A DNA stretch of 64,000 nucleotides from Blastopirellula marina. Its GTDB lineage: Bacteria; Planctomycetota; Planctomycetia; Pirellulales; Pirellulaceae. The notes beneath the pieces were generated by a model. It saw nothing but the letters and a program-made list of their open reading frames with translations, did no database searches and had not been told where the DNA came from. Where the stretch lies: NCBI RefSeq assembly GCF_002967765.1, contig NZ_PUHY01000012.1:124001-188000 (forward strand), written 5' to 3'. A program made the position numbers and the translations under genes. Shown one piece after another: positions 33,649 through 42,519 of the stretch; the stretch's first letter is position 1, and each line of letters opens with the position of its first letter.

Positions 33649-33993
33649 TTGTTCCTGTTTGGCAGAAACGACTGTACCTTGCTTCGCACCGTTCTCAGTA
33701 CGATCCTTGTTTTTTTCGCGCTTTGGATGGCAACTTCGGTTGTTATCCCCGCGACCAATCCGGCTAGTTCGCCATCGGACGAAGAAATCATCTGGCGCCG
33801 CACCGATTCAGGCTGGGTTCGCGCTGAAGATTGGCTCGTCAAACGCGACTATCTTTATCACCAGCCGTCACCACCGGTCTATCCACTCGCCGCGTTACCA
33901 ATGGTCGTTTTACTTAGCGTAACGGCACTCGTCCTGGGCCAGCCAGCCACGAAGCGCAAGAAATCTATTCGTCCTCGTCGGGCGAATCATTGA
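33649..33993 (+). CDS. Possible 114-aa two-helix membrane protein
   Basis: A frame with a TTG start at 33649; GGGAAGA lies upstream. It would encode an N-terminal helix (LLRTVLSTILVFFALWMATS), a polar middle with TDSGWVRAEDWLVKRDYLYH, a second helix (LAALPMVVLLSVTALVLG), and a strongly basic tail. The two-helix design and lack of bias typical of antisense frames support it, but no homologue is recognised and the last 29 bases overlap the FixJ-like gene on the other strand. It lies alone on the plus strand within a run of minus-strand genes. Confidence 0.5.
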   Translation: MFLFGRNDCTLLRTVLSTILVFFALWMATSVVIPATNPASSPSDEEIIWRRTDSGWVRAEDWLVKRDYLYHQPSPPVYPLAALPMVVLLSVTALVLGQPATKRKKSIRPRRANH

Positions 33994-34630
33994 GGTCGTT
34001 GTTGGCTTCGATCTCGGCACGCAGTTCGTCGATCTTCATCGCCAGACGAGTTAGATCGGGAATGTTGTCAACGCCCATCTTCTTGAACACATTGTGACGG
34101 CGAGCTTCGACCGTACGAAGGCTGACATCCAAGCGGTTGGCAATCACCTTGTTGGCTTTGCCGACCATCATCAGCTTCATGACTTCTCGTTCGCCAGCGT
34201 TGAGCTTCTCGTAGTTTTCGCGAGCCTCGGCCTCTTCTCGACCTTCCTGACGCCACCGAGCATCGAGCGAGATCGCTTCGTTAACGGCATCGATAATCTC
34301 TTGCTGTTGGCAAGGCTTTTCCAGGAAGGTAACTGCGCCGTTACGCATTGCCTTAACAGCAATCTGCATATTAGCGTGCGCCGAAATCAAGATCACGGGA
34401 ATACGTTGTCCCATTTCGACGAGTTGTTCCTGCAGTTCCAAACCGCTGAGCCCCAACATGCGCATGTCGGTCACTACACAGCCAGGCCGGGCCGCATCGA
34501 ACGATTGGAGATACTGCTCCGCCGAAGCGTACGTTTCCACTTGGAGTCCAAGCGATCGAATCAACATTCCAATCGATTCGCGGGCCGCTGGATCGTCGTC
34601 AATGACAAACACGGTCGGATTCGTCGGCAT
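33965..34630 (-). CDS. FixJ-type response regulator with LuxR DNA-binding domain
   Basis: 221 aa. The receiver domain has the acidic pocket FVIDDDPAARES, the phospho-acceptor Asp in PGCVVTDMRMLGLSGLELQ, the conserved Lys in VTFLEKPCQQQE, and Ser in VILISAHANM. The C-terminal LuxR/GerE helix-turn-helix is LNAGEREVMKLMMVGKANKV and SLRTVEARRHNVFKKMGV. The C-terminal tail is very acidic (NDLNDSPDEDE). Its start overlaps the end of the hybrid histidine kinase gene by 32 bases, so it is the obvious partner and the transcriptional output of the phosphorelay. Confidence 0.95.
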   Translation of the reverse strand: MPTNPTVFVIDDDPAARESIGMLIRSLGLQVETYASAEQYLQSFDAARPGCVVTDMRMLGLSGLELQEQLVEMGQRIPVILISAHANMQIAVKAMRNGAVTFLEKPCQQQEIIDAVNEAISLDARWRQEGREEAEARENYEKLNAGEREVMKLMMVGKANKVIANRLDVSLRTVEARRHNVFKKMGVDNIPDLTRLAMKIDELRAEIEANNDLNDSPDEDE

Positions 34631-36524
34631 TGCCAGTCACCTGCTGAATAGTTGTAGGAAGCGTAAAAGAGAAAATGGTACCGCACGTGGGAGCCGCTTC
34701 AACCCAAATTTTGCCGCCGTGCGATTCAATGATCGTCCGACTGATCGAAAGCCCCATCCCCATCCCGGTCTCCTTAGTCGATTGAAACGCTTCGAAGACA
34801 TCGAGATCTTGTGGTAAACCAACTCCGTAGTCACGAACGGAAACTTGCACCAGAGATTCCCCTTTGGACTCCACCAAGTGCGATTCCACTTCAATCACGC
34901 GCTGCGGATTACTATCGTCAATCGCGTCGGTCGCATTGCTGATTAAGTTGGTCAATACTTGCTCAATTTGAATTTTATCGACAAAAACCCCGGGAAGCGA
35001 ATCAGCAAGATCAATCTTTACTTCGACCGCTTGTTCTTCCAACAGCGGTCCAAGCAGTGCAATCGAATCATTCAGCAAATCCGCAATTGGAACCGACTCG
35101 ACTTTCGGCGCAGCGCGGCTTACGTAATTGCGTAATCGCTTGATAATCTCGGCGGCCCTTCTTGATTGCTGACCAATGCGCGAGACACATTGACTGACAC
35201 TTGGCAGGTCGATGTTATCAGGATTCTTTAGCAGGTTCTCACATGTCCCGGCATAATTTGAAATAGCATACAGTGGTTGATTGACCTCATGAGCCAATCC
35301 GGCGACCAATTCGCCCATCGCCGTCAGTCGCAGGAAATGCGCAAGTTCAGCGTTCCGTTTGCGAATTTCCTCTTCGGCGTTCACTTTTTCAGTAATATCG
35401 TGCACCACACCCACGACGTGGGCACTTTGACTATCCGAAACATGCACCGGGGAAATCGATATCTCTACCCAGCGGTACTCATCCTTTTCAGTCAGAATCC
35501 GAATCGTGTCGCGTACCGGTTGCCTTCTGAGAATTGCGTTCACGATGAGATGAAAGCGTGTTTCGTAACGCGAATCGCAACGAATGACATCCAATCCTTC
35601 TTGCCGCACTGAATCGCGTGTGCAACCAAGGATTTCGAGAAATGCCTTGTTGCAGTCGACGACGTAGATCTTGCCTTGGGACAACTGAACGATGAAGATC
35701 CCATCGCTGGCCGAGGCAATTGCGCGATCACGAATTCGCATTTCTGTCTCTGCTTCTTTGCGAAGCGTGATGTCTTGAAACACGTACTGCGTGGCCTCTT
35801 GACCGTAATAATCGACGGCCGTGGTCATCAGTTCGACGTCGAGAAGACTTCCATCGACTCGGCGGACGACGTATTCATTCATCATTGCCGGTGAACGCAC
35901 ACCGACAACTTCACCGGTATGTTTGGCAAGTGCATCTTCATCTGGGATCGAGAAATCTTCGATCGTTTTACCCACAACTTGCACAGTGGAACTCGCTCCG
36001 AGACAGGTCAGCGCCATGCCGTTGGCCAACACGATGCGGCCCTGACACGCGACCACAATCGACATGGGTGAGTGATCGATGATTGCTCGATAACGCTGCT
36101 CGCTATTGCGGAGTGCTTCTTCCGCTTCTACTTTCTCGCACTGCAAGCGCCATTCACGGATCGAACGCTTAGCCAAGCGAGGCAGATCGTTGAATCCTCC
36201 ATCCGACTTGACAACGTAATCGATAGCTCCTCGCTTGAGCATCTCGACCGCGGTTTGCTCGTCACCTTGACTCGTGATGATCATCACCGGGTAACGCTGC
36301 ATCGGAAGATGGGACTCGATCAGATCCGCGCCCACGCCGTCCGGCAACGAAAGATCAACGATCACGAGATCAGGCAGCTCGGCTTCGATCGCCGCGCGAG
36401 CATCTTTCAGCGAGAAACGCGTCGTTAGATCGAAATCCTCCATCTCGGAACGAAAACCACGCATGATCAAGCGTGCGTGGGCGGAGTCATCTTCCACAAT
36501 CAACAATCGAAGCTTCTTAGCCAT
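34599..36524 (-). CDS. Hybrid histidine kinase with N-terminal receiver and two PAS domains
   Basis: 641 aa, no membrane helix, so cytosolic. Order: receiver domain 1-120 (LLIVEDDSAHARLIMRGF; phospho-Asp in LVIVDLSLPDG); PAS about 138-255 (YRAIIDHSPMSIVVACQGR); second PAS about 265-385 (AIASASDGIFIVQLSQGK, then VVGVVHDITEKV); coiled linker; dimerisation/phospho-acceptor domain with His412 in GELVAGLAHEVNQPLYAISN; ATPase domain with N-box NLISNATDAIDD, G1 DYGVGLPQD and G2 GMGMGLSISRTIIESHGGKI. The kinase domain is of the FixL/DctB type. It overlaps the FixJ-like gene downstream and is 63 bases after the CheY-like gene, suggesting a three-protein relay. The PAS ligand is unknown. Confidence 0.95.
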   Translation of the reverse strand: MAKKLRLLIVEDDSAHARLIMRGFRSEMEDFDLTTRFSLKDARAAIEAELPDLVIVDLSLPDGVGADLIESHLPMQRYPVMIITSQGDEQTAVEMLKRGAIDYVVKSDGGFNDLPRLAKRSIREWRLQCEKVEAEEALRNSEQRYRAIIDHSPMSIVVACQGRIVLANGMALTCLGASSTVQVVGKTIEDFSIPDEDALAKHTGEVVGVRSPAMMNEYVVRRVDGSLLDVELMTTAVDYYGQEATQYVFQDITLRKEAETEMRIRDRAIASASDGIFIVQLSQGKIYVVDCNKAFLEILGCTRDSVRQEGLDVIRCDSRYETRFHLIVNAILRRQPVRDTIRILTEKDEYRWVEISISPVHVSDSQSAHVVGVVHDITEKVNAEEEIRKRNAELAHFLRLTAMGELVAGLAHEVNQPLYAISNYAGTCENLLKNPDNIDLPSVSQCVSRIGQQSRRAAEIIKRLRNYVSRAAPKVESVPIADLLNDSIALLGPLLEEQAVEVKIDLADSLPGVFVDKIQIEQVLTNLISNATDAIDDSNPQRVIEVESHLVESKGESLVQVSVRDYGVGLPQDLDVFEAFQSTKETGMGMGLSISRTIIESHGGKIWVEAAPTCGTIFSFTLPTTIQQVTGNADESDRVCH

Positions 36525-36587
36525 GTATGTCCTACCACTGGCTTGAGTCGAGACGATGAGGCAATTCGCCGAGTAAATAAGAAAACA

Positions 36588-37031
36588 CTACTTCTCAGAC
36601 GCGGGCGTGTGATTCAATTCCGTCCAATAACTTCGGACCGATCGCATCAATTTCACAAAATGCAGATAATCTATCGGCTTTACCAGATAGCTATTAGCAA
36701 AACGCTCTGAAGCTCCCCGAACATCCGAATCGGCATCGGACGTCGTCAGCACGACGACAGGAATTTGCTTCAAGACAGGATCCTCCTTAACCCGCTGCAA
36801 CACCGTCAGACCATCGAACTTGGGGATCCGTAGATCGAGCAGCACCAAGTCAGGCACAATCGTGCTGCCCTGGTACTCGCCGGTATGAAATAAATAGGCC
36901 AACGCAGCTTCGCCATCCGACACATGATCAACACAGACCTCGTCGCCAAATTCGCGGAGCGTACGCATCATTAATTTGGCATGAGCCGGATTGTCTTCGA
37001 CCAAGAGAACTCGGCCACTCTCTCGAACCAT
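36588..37031 (-). CDS. Single-domain response regulator (Rcp1-like)
   Basis: 147 aa, receiver only. RVLLVEDNPAHAKLMMRTL at the start, phospho-Asp in PDLVLLDLRIPKFDGLTVLQ, Thr in VVVLTTSDADSD and Lys in NSYLVKPIDYLHF are all present. The insertion LFHTGEYQGS between strand 2 and the Asp is typical of the Rcp1 family, which commonly accepts phosphate from PAS/GAF sensor kinases. It has no output domain. It lies 19 bases after the four-helix membrane protein gene and just before the hybrid kinase. Confidence 0.94.
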   Translation of the reverse strand: MVRESGRVLLVEDNPAHAKLMMRTLREFGDEVCVDHVSDGEAALAYLFHTGEYQGSTIVPDLVLLDLRIPKFDGLTVLQRVKEDPVLKQIPVVVLTTSDADSDVRGASERFANSYLVKPIDYLHFVKLMRSVRSYWTELNHTPASEK

Positions 37032-37050
37032 CCCTCAAGCCCTTTCTGAA

Positions 37051-37533
37051 TCAATTTACATCGCTTGCAGCAGCATCTTGTGAGGGCTTCACGTGCTCGT
37101 CTTCAAGTACCTTAACATACTGATCTTCTGGTATTTGAAGACCATACCGCCTTTCGATCAATATCGTGCCGAACACGAGCAAAATCAACGATGCAAATAT
37201 CCACGCCAAATCAAAGATGGCAGTGAGAGCGGAAGGAACGGCCAAAAACGGCGTGCAGAACGTGCCAACGATCGCTCCGAGAAGAAAGCCTATGAAAGCA
37301 CCGGGCCATAAATTTTCGCGAACCCAGCCGACAATAAAGCCGACGATGGCCCCGCAAACAACCATGGCGATGCTCCAAGAAGCCCATTGACCAAGCCCTA
37401 CAGCCGACCCCGCGACGTCCGTATCTTGAAACGACCGGACAATCGGCACCGCAATGCGCGCAAGTAACGCAGAAAACGCGACGAGCAGCATCAAAAAGAT
37501 GAGAGGGAACGATTGGCCTCGGAGAAACTTCAT
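37051..37533 (-). CDS. Four-helix membrane protein of unknown function
   Basis: 160 aa with four hydrophobic segments: FPLIFLMLLVAFSALLARIA, QWASWSIAMVVCGAIVGFIV, AFIGFLLGAIVGTFCTPFLA and AIFDLAWIFASLILLVFGTI. The middle ones carry Gly-zipper-like GAIVGFIVG / GFLLGAIVGT spacing, which favours helix packing. The C-terminal 35 residues are hydrophilic and acidic. No family is recognised. It sits six bases after the DUF1559 gene and 19 bases before the receiver gene, so it joins the pseudopilus genes to the signalling genes. Confidence 0.8.
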   Translation of the reverse strand: MKFLRGQSFPLIFLMLLVAFSALLARIAVPIVRSFQDTDVAGSAVGLGQWASWSIAMVVCGAIVGFIVGWVRENLWPGAFIGFLLGAIVGTFCTPFLAVPSALTAIFDLAWIFASLILLVFGTILIERRYGLQIPEDQYVKVLEDEHVKPSQDAAASDVN

Positions 37534-37539
37534 AGCGTC

Positions 37540-38754
37540 TCAGTATCCACCCTTTCGAAGTTTTCCATCAGCGCGGTGGCCCAATTGGTAGAAAGCTTCT
37601 GGATCGATGGTGTTAGTAATAAACCGGACGCCTCCATCTCCAAACGCGGTATTTATTCCGCCAGGATGATAGCTGCTAAGTCCACCTACATAGAGCGCTG
37701 GATCATTAGGAATCACGCCGAATACCTGACCACCCCCGGTAGCAAAAGCTGGCGCTCCGCTTGCCGCAAAGTCCATGAAGTCCGCTTCCGTCCACTTCTT
37801 GGTTTCCTCTTTGGGCTCGCCAGGTGCATCTTCATCGGTCGACTCTTCGTCCGTGGCCTGCTCTTTATCGGTGGTTTCACCTTCCGCTGCGTCACCCTCA
37901 GCTTCGATATCGTCATCGTCGTCGGCATCCATTGACCGCATGCCCATCATTGCCTCGTCGTACTCATCCTCATCAAGATACTCGTCTTCTGCGTCGTCAG
38001 ATGCGTACTCGCTAAAATCGATGCCGAAATCAACTTCTGCTGGCGTGAGATCAAGCGTGTTTAGCCACTCTTTGGAAGTGAACACGTTGGGCAAGGGAAT
38101 TGCCGAACCCTGGTTGGGCGGCGTACCGGTGTTTCGTAGTGTGGCTCGTGTGCCACTCAACCAACCAAGATTGCTCGAAGGTTCGATGAGAGTTTCAGAC
38201 AGAAACAATGTGAATGCCAAGCCATCGCTCACGTCGTTGGTCGTGAGGTTCTTGTTCAAGATAAACACGCCACTGTTGGTCGTATTGATGGGCAACTCAC
38301 AGTGGTTGTGTATCCCAACATATTGCGAAACGGAAACCTTGTCGTTAGCGCGATTCCAAGGACTGGAAGGACAATTCAGAAAGTCTAACTCTAATTCCCG
38401 CGGCCCGTTCTGAGCTTTATCGTAGACACTCTTCTTAAAATCGATGTGATCGTAGGTTGTTGAATCACCCATATACGGAAGAATCGCCGAAATCCAGTTG
38501 TGATGGTAGCCAACCGGGGCATTTCGAATCGGGCCGGTATCGTTGATGCTCCCGGCGGGGAAGAAGTTATTCGTCGCCTCGTAGTTGTGGACCGACAGAA
38601 TCAACTGAGCCAAGTTGTTCGCGCACGACATACGACGGGCCGCCTCACGTGCTTGTTGCACCGCCGGAAGCAGCAATGCAATCAATACGCCGATGATGGC
38701 AATCACCACCAAGAGTTCCACCAAAGTAAATCCGCGTCGGTAGTTACGGTTCAT
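37540..38754 (-). CDS. DUF1559 pseudopilin-like protein with an acidic insertion
   Basis: 404 aa. The N-terminus is a class III prepilin signal, [18 protein letters not shown], with Glu5 of the mature chain present, followed by [20 protein letters not shown], the DUF1559 hallmark. The C-terminus has H-x9-DG ([17 protein letters not shown]), also diagnostic. These proteins are expanded in planctomycetes and are thought to be exported or assembled by the type II-like machinery. Here residues about 245-325 are an unusual insertion dominated by Asp and Glu ([33 protein letters not shown]). Its ATG overlaps the upstream pseudopilin stop by 4 bases, making it part of the same operon as three GspF-like proteins. 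Confidence 0.96.
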   Translation of the reverse strand: MNRNYRRGFTLVELLVVIAIIGVLIALLLPAVQQAREAARRMSCANNLAQLILSVHNYEATNNFFPAGSINDTGPIRNAPVGYHHNWISAILPYMGDSTTYDHIDFKKSVYDKAQNGPRELELDFLNCPSSPWNRANDKVSVSQYVGIHNHCELPINTTNSGVFILNKNLTTNDVSDGLAFTLFLSETLIEPSSNLGWLSGTRATLRNTGTPPNQGSAIPLPNVFTSKEWLNTLDLTPAEVDFGIDFSEYASDDAEDEYLDEDEYDEAMMGMRSMDADDDDDIEAEGDAAEGETTDKEQATDEESTDEDAPGEPKEETKKWTEADFMDFAASGAPAFATGGGQVFGVIPNDPALYVGGLSSYHPGGINTAFGDGGVRFITNTIDPEAFYQLGHRADGKLRKGGY

Positions 38755-39176
38755 TTATCTTGCTCCGCCTGAGGGAGTGGTAAGGTCAACTTGAGCGACT
38801 CGCGAGAGACACGCGGTAGCTTGTCTCCCAGCTTCACTTGTATCTCGACGTTTCTCAGTTGCTCGTCGTCATGAGGACGAACGGCAATTACGATTTCGGC
38901 AGGTCGATCCAATACTCCGGATTCGCCTGAAATGTTCCACGTTTCCCCCTGATAAGCGGGATCACTCTGCAACTGAGCATTGGCGAGTGACACAGCACTT
39001 TCAATCAACAGCGCCGTTTGCGGCGTCGCTTGACTTTGCCGCATTTGCGATTGCTGAGTGGTCCGCTGAAGCGAAACGGTCGCAATCAACACGGCCGCTG
39101 CCATGGCTACGAGCACGATCACGCCGACAAAACCGTGGCGATGGCAATTTCGGCTTACTGGAATTCGACGCATCAT
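38751..39176 (-). CDS. Minor pseudopilin, GspK/PilX-like N-terminus
   Basis: 141 aa. After a basic leader comes a helix ([20 protein letters not shown]) with the shape of a prepilin N-terminus, but the canonical Glu5 is missing (GFVGVI), as in GspK, which sits at the pseudopilus tip. The remainder is short compared with GspK (about 320 residues) and is a simple beta-rich domain ([20 protein letters not shown]). Its start overlaps the GspJ-like gene by 4 bases and its end overlaps the DUF1559 start by 4, so it is co-translated with both. Confidence 0.8.
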   Translation of the reverse strand: MMRRIPVSRNCHRHGFVGVIVLVAMAAAVLIATVSLQRTTQQSQMRQSQATPQTALLIESAVSLANAQLQSDPAYQGETWNISGESGVLDRPAEIVIAVRPHDDEQLRNVEIQVKLGDKLPRVSRESLKLTLPLPQAEQDK

Positions 39177-39628
39177 GGCCTCCCCACACTTTGCCGAATG
39201 GTAAAAGCTCGACTGGACTGACGATGACGTTGTGGTTCGACTCGAATGAGAACTTGATCCTCTGCCGGCAGCTTGATCGTCACTTGGCAGTTGGGCAGTG
39301 CATATCCTTCATGACTGATTACCTTGTCAGCCCCCGCTTCAATGCGTTCCACCTGATTTGGTTTGACAGCGTAAGTAACGTTCGTCAAGGCTTGATCTAG
39401 GACGATCGTCTGGGGATCGGTCAGCTTCACCTCGGTTGCTGCTCGCAGATCGTTTCGCAGTTGTGATTCCCACTGCGTGAGACCTCGCTGCAGATTGAGA
39501 TGCTCCTGCGTCTGACGAGCGTTCCGTTGACTCTGGCTCAAAATGCGGATCGACATCGTCGCGATCACCGTTCCTACGGCCATCACCACGAGTACTTCGA
39601 TCAGGCTGACACCACGTAGCTTCCTCAT
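39173..39628 (-). CDS. Minor pseudopilin, GspJ-like
   Basis: 151 aa with a clear prepilin signal MRKLRG|VSLIEVLVVMAVGTV; Gly at -1 and Glu at +5 are conserved, so prepilin peptidase would cleave and methylate it. The long helix continues through ILSQSQRNARQTQEHLNLQR, and the globular part includes WESQLRNDLRAATEVKL, the WxxxLxxDL pattern often seen in GspJ. The tail is basic. It overlaps neighbours by 4 bases on each side. Confidence 0.88.
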   Translation of the reverse strand: MRKLRGVSLIEVLVVMAVGTVIATMSIRILSQSQRNARQTQEHLNLQRGLTQWESQLRNDLRAATEVKLTDPQTIVLDQALTNVTYAVKPNQVERIEAGADKVISHEGYALPNCQVTIKLPAEDQVLIRVEPQRHRQSSRAFTIRQSVGRP

Positions 39629-40059
39629 GATGGGTCCTCCGTTTCAGTGGACCCATCGGCCGTGAACCGCCAGACCATAAGCCGTTGGGTTGGAAGCTCG
39701 CTGGAGTGCGGATTCCAAATCAGTTCATAGCGGTTTCCAGCCACCGGATTGGTTTCCGGATGAACGACAACCTGGAGGGTGCCTGCTGGCAAACCGTCCG
39801 CTTCTTCCAAATCACGCCCCCATTCGGTCAACGTATCTTCGGTCAATTGCGAAGTATCCGCCGAGAGAACCCGATCGGCGAGGTTGGTCAGAGTTTGCTC
39901 GGCTCGAATTCGCTGATTATCTAATCCAACTCTTAGAGACTGGACGACTTGAATCGAAAGCAATGTCGTCAGCATCGCCCCCAAGATCGCGAGAGCAACG
40001 ACACACTCGACGACCGAGAGTCCAGGTTTTCGCATTTGTGCGGAAGCGACCATTTGCAT
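39625..40059 (-). CDS. Minor pseudopilin, GspI-like
   Basis: 144 aa from ATG at 40059; ATG at 40035 would give a shorter leader. The signal is MRKPG|LSVVECVVALAILGAML with Glu5, the GspI-like helix (ALAILGAMLTTLLSIQVVQS), and a small globular part (VVHPETNPVAGNRYELIW). The order GspI-like, GspJ-like, GspK-like matches that of minor pseudopilins in type II secretion operons, where I, J and K form the tip complex. It follows the third GspF-like gene by 5 bases. Confidence 0.87.
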   Translation of the reverse strand: MQMVASAQMRKPGLSVVECVVALAILGAMLTTLLSIQVVQSLRVGLDNQRIRAEQTLTNLADRVLSADTSQLTEDTLTEWGRDLEEADGLPAGTLQVVVHPETNPVAGNRYELIWNPHSSELPTQRLMVWRFTADGSTETEDPS

Positions 40060-40064
40060 TACGC

Positions 40065-41339
40065 CTAAGACAACTCCGTGATCATTTTCACCAACGGAAG
40101 GAACACTCCCAGCGCTGCGGAAATCACCGGAAACGCGGCAATCAAAACCAGGATTGGTAAGGCAATCTTGGTAACGGGAGCCATGCGGTGCATGTGTCGA
40201 CGGCGCTTCCCAATCGAGACTTCTTTGAGCGCCCAGCCAAGATTACCGGCATCTTGGGCAGAGCGGATTAGTGCGGTTTCGCCAGAAGTCAAAACTCGCT
40301 TGGCGCGCAAAGCGTCGATCCAATCTCCCCCATTCTTCATTTGCAGATACGTTTGATGGGCAATGTAGCGAATACGACTCGAGGGAAACTGCTTGCGAAT
40401 CACATCCATGGCTCGCTGCAGCGGCAAGTCGGCGGCGACCACGACGGATAATACGTTCAGCAAGCGACATTCGTTGACCGGTCCATGCACCCAGCGCAGT
40501 CCCCAAGGCAATTCTGTCAGCCATCCGATTTGCACCAGAATCATAAGAAACGCCAGCAGCAGCGCTACCGGAATCAAAATGTACAAGCAGGACAAGATCA
40601 ACATAGACGACCACGAACTCCATCCCCAGACCGTCGAGACTGCTTCGTCGTAGATATCAAACTCTTCCAGGATTTGCGCCATCGTTGGCATGAGTTTGAT
40701 TTCCATGAAGGACAGACAACCCACCTGAAAAAGCCCCACGACGATAATCGTAATCAACGCTCCGAGAAAGAAATCAAAATTCCCATAGTTGGTCGTCTCG
40801 TCACGGGCAAACCGCTTTGCGTAGCGATTTACTTCGTCGACGTTGCCGAGGGTTCTTCCCAGTTCTAAGGTCATCAAAGCTTCGGCCGGCATGTCGACGC
40901 GCGCGGCTCTGGCGGCTGCCGCCAGCGGCATTCCAGCTCCCAGTGCTTTGGCAAACTTCCCCGCTTTCTGTTCCTGCAGGCCGGCAGCTTCTTGGCGATA
41001 GGCCACGACGCTAACGATCGGTGAGATTCCTTTTTCCAGACCCGCCAGGACTACAGAAACGAGCCCGCGATTCTCAACCATGCGATAACGCTGCATCGCG
41101 AAGCCAAACACGATTGTGCAGATTACCAGCAGCATGACCACCGCCATGAACCCAGAAACACCGATCCACCAAGCCGTACCACCAACGCAGATAAACAACC
41201 ACGCGATCAGCCGCAAACCGCGCCGCATGACGGTTGGTTCTTCGTGCGTCGTACTGTCCCACTGCGTCGACAAAATCAGTAGCACGACGCCCAAAATGAC
41301 CGCCATCCAAAGATTCTGAAGGTGATAAAGCAGTTCCAT
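40065..41339 (-). CDS. GspF/PilC-like inner-membrane platform protein, third copy
   Basis: 424 aa. The N-terminus has three extra hydrophobic segments (NLWMAVILGVVLLILSTQ; LRLIAWLFICVGGTAWWIGV; VVMLLVICTIVFGFAMQ) not seen in classical GspF. Two T2SSF domains follow: the first around 105-190 (GLEKGISPIVSVV; FAKALGAGMPLAAAA; GRTLGNVDEVNRYAKR) and the second around 300-400 (NVLSVVVAADLPLQRAMDVI; LTSGETALIRSAQDAGNL), each followed by membrane helices. GspF bridges the cytosolic ATPase and the pseudopilus. It lies 3 bases after the second GspF-like gene. Confidence 0.88.
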   Translation of the reverse strand: MELLYHLQNLWMAVILGVVLLILSTQWDSTTHEEPTVMRRGLRLIAWLFICVGGTAWWIGVSGFMAVVMLLVICTIVFGFAMQRYRMVENRGLVSVVLAGLEKGISPIVSVVAYRQEAAGLQEQKAGKFAKALGAGMPLAAAARAARVDMPAEALMTLELGRTLGNVDEVNRYAKRFARDETTNYGNFDFFLGALITIIVVGLFQVGCLSFMEIKLMPTMAQILEEFDIYDEAVSTVWGWSSWSSMLILSCLYILIPVALLLAFLMILVQIGWLTELPWGLRWVHGPVNECRLLNVLSVVVAADLPLQRAMDVIRKQFPSSRIRYIAHQTYLQMKNGGDWIDALRAKRVLTSGETALIRSAQDAGNLGWALKEVSIGKRRRHMHRMAPVTKIALPILVLIAAFPVISAALGVFLPLVKMITELS

Positions 41340-41342
41340 GGA

Positions 41343-42497
41343 TTACGACAAATTCTGAATGAGATCGATAAGTGGAAGGAACATGACTGCCATTCGAATC
41401 GCTGCCCAGAACAGGGCCGCTAAGACCATCGTCGTGATAATCGGAGGACCAATCTTTTGAATCAATTCGCGCCGCATCGCGAGGCGATCCTTCAGCAGGC
41501 TTTCGGCCGCTTCAAACGCCTCGCACAGGTTACCTGATTGTTCGCCCCAACGAATCAGTGGCAAGATCGAGCTCGGAATGTCCATGCTACTCAACCACAC
41601 GTCGGCCAGCGTTCGACCTCGATCCATTTCGCTGGCCCAATACGGAGCCAGCTGAGCCATTCTACGACTGGCGAGTGAATCACTTGCCAGACGCAATGCT
41701 TGTGGAGTCGGAATGTTCTGGGCGACAAGCAATCGCAGCTTCACCGTGAGATCAAGTGTTTCGTACCACCAGAATATCTTCCCGAGAAGTGGAATACTGC
41801 GACGAAGCATCGCGGTTTGCGTTGCTGACAGGAACGCCGGGATCAGCAGCATGCCTGCCCCGGTAACCAAAAAAAACGCGCTCCACGAAACAGGTGGAGC
41901 TTTGAAGATCGTTGGATCGAAGGGGAGATCGAGTTCAAAGTCTTCGTAGATCTCGAGAAAGTTCCCCTGCACAACCGGCATCACGAAAACATTCAAAAGA
42001 TCAACCACCAACAGCGTCACCGTTGCTAACAACAAGGTGTACGACAAGGCTGCCCACAGATCACGCCAGTATTCGCGACGCCACGTTTCTTCGTCCAGCA
42101 ATTCGAAGAGTGTGTCTCCCAGGCGATGCGACTGAATGCCTGCAATTAAAATGCTTTGGTGATATTTTGGCAGTCGCACATAGCTCAGTTCGTGTTCGAC
42201 CAATGGATTACCGCCGGCGCGAATCTCACGGGCAAGTTGGAGAAAAGCTTTTCGTAACTTGTTGCCACTTACCTCTTCTGACAACGCTTCTAAACCTTCG
42301 TCAAGCGGCAAACCAGCTTGAGCAAGTTCCCCAATCCCTTGCAAGAGCTGCGCGGATTCTTCATCGGTGAGGATGATCGGCTGAACTTCGGAATTCATCG
42401 CCATATCCTCATTCGAATCGCTCTGAGCTGCCACCACCGGAAACTCCAGTGAGCTCTCAACGCTTGAGTCAGGATTCGAACGATTAGGTAACGGCAT
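41343..42497 (-). CDS. GspF/PilC-like inner-membrane platform protein, second copy
   Basis: 384 aa from ATG at 42497, taken because it starts 22 bases after the preceding stop; a TTG at 42533 in the same frame would overlap the preceding gene by 14 bases. After a polar N-terminus (NSEVQPIILTDEESAQLLQG) come GIGELAQAGLPLDEGLEALS and LAREIRAGGNPLVEHELSYV, the first T2SSF helical domain, then two helices, a second domain (LLVAQNIPTPQALRLASDSL; LIRWGEQSGNLCEAFEAAES) and a final helix (IITTMVLAALFWAAIRMAV). The WGEQSGNL segment is the GspF consensus. The mid-region is shorter than in the third copy. Confidence 0.88.
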   Translation of the reverse strand: MPLPNRSNPDSSVESSLEFPVVAAQSDSNEDMAMNSEVQPIILTDEESAQLLQGIGELAQAGLPLDEGLEALSEEVSGNKLRKAFLQLAREIRAGGNPLVEHELSYVRLPKYHQSILIAGIQSHRLGDTLFELLDEETWRREYWRDLWAALSYTLLLATVTLLVVDLLNVFVMPVVQGNFLEIYEDFELDLPFDPTIFKAPPVSWSAFFLVTGAGMLLIPAFLSATQTAMLRRSIPLLGKIFWWYETLDLTVKLRLLVAQNIPTPQALRLASDSLASRRMAQLAPYWASEMDRGRTLADVWLSSMDIPSSILPLIRWGEQSGNLCEAFEAAESLLKDRLAMRRELIQKIGPPIITTMVLAALFWAAIRMAVMFLPLIDLIQNLS

Positions 42498-42519
42498 GGA
42501 GGGCTTTTGCGAAGAGTAT

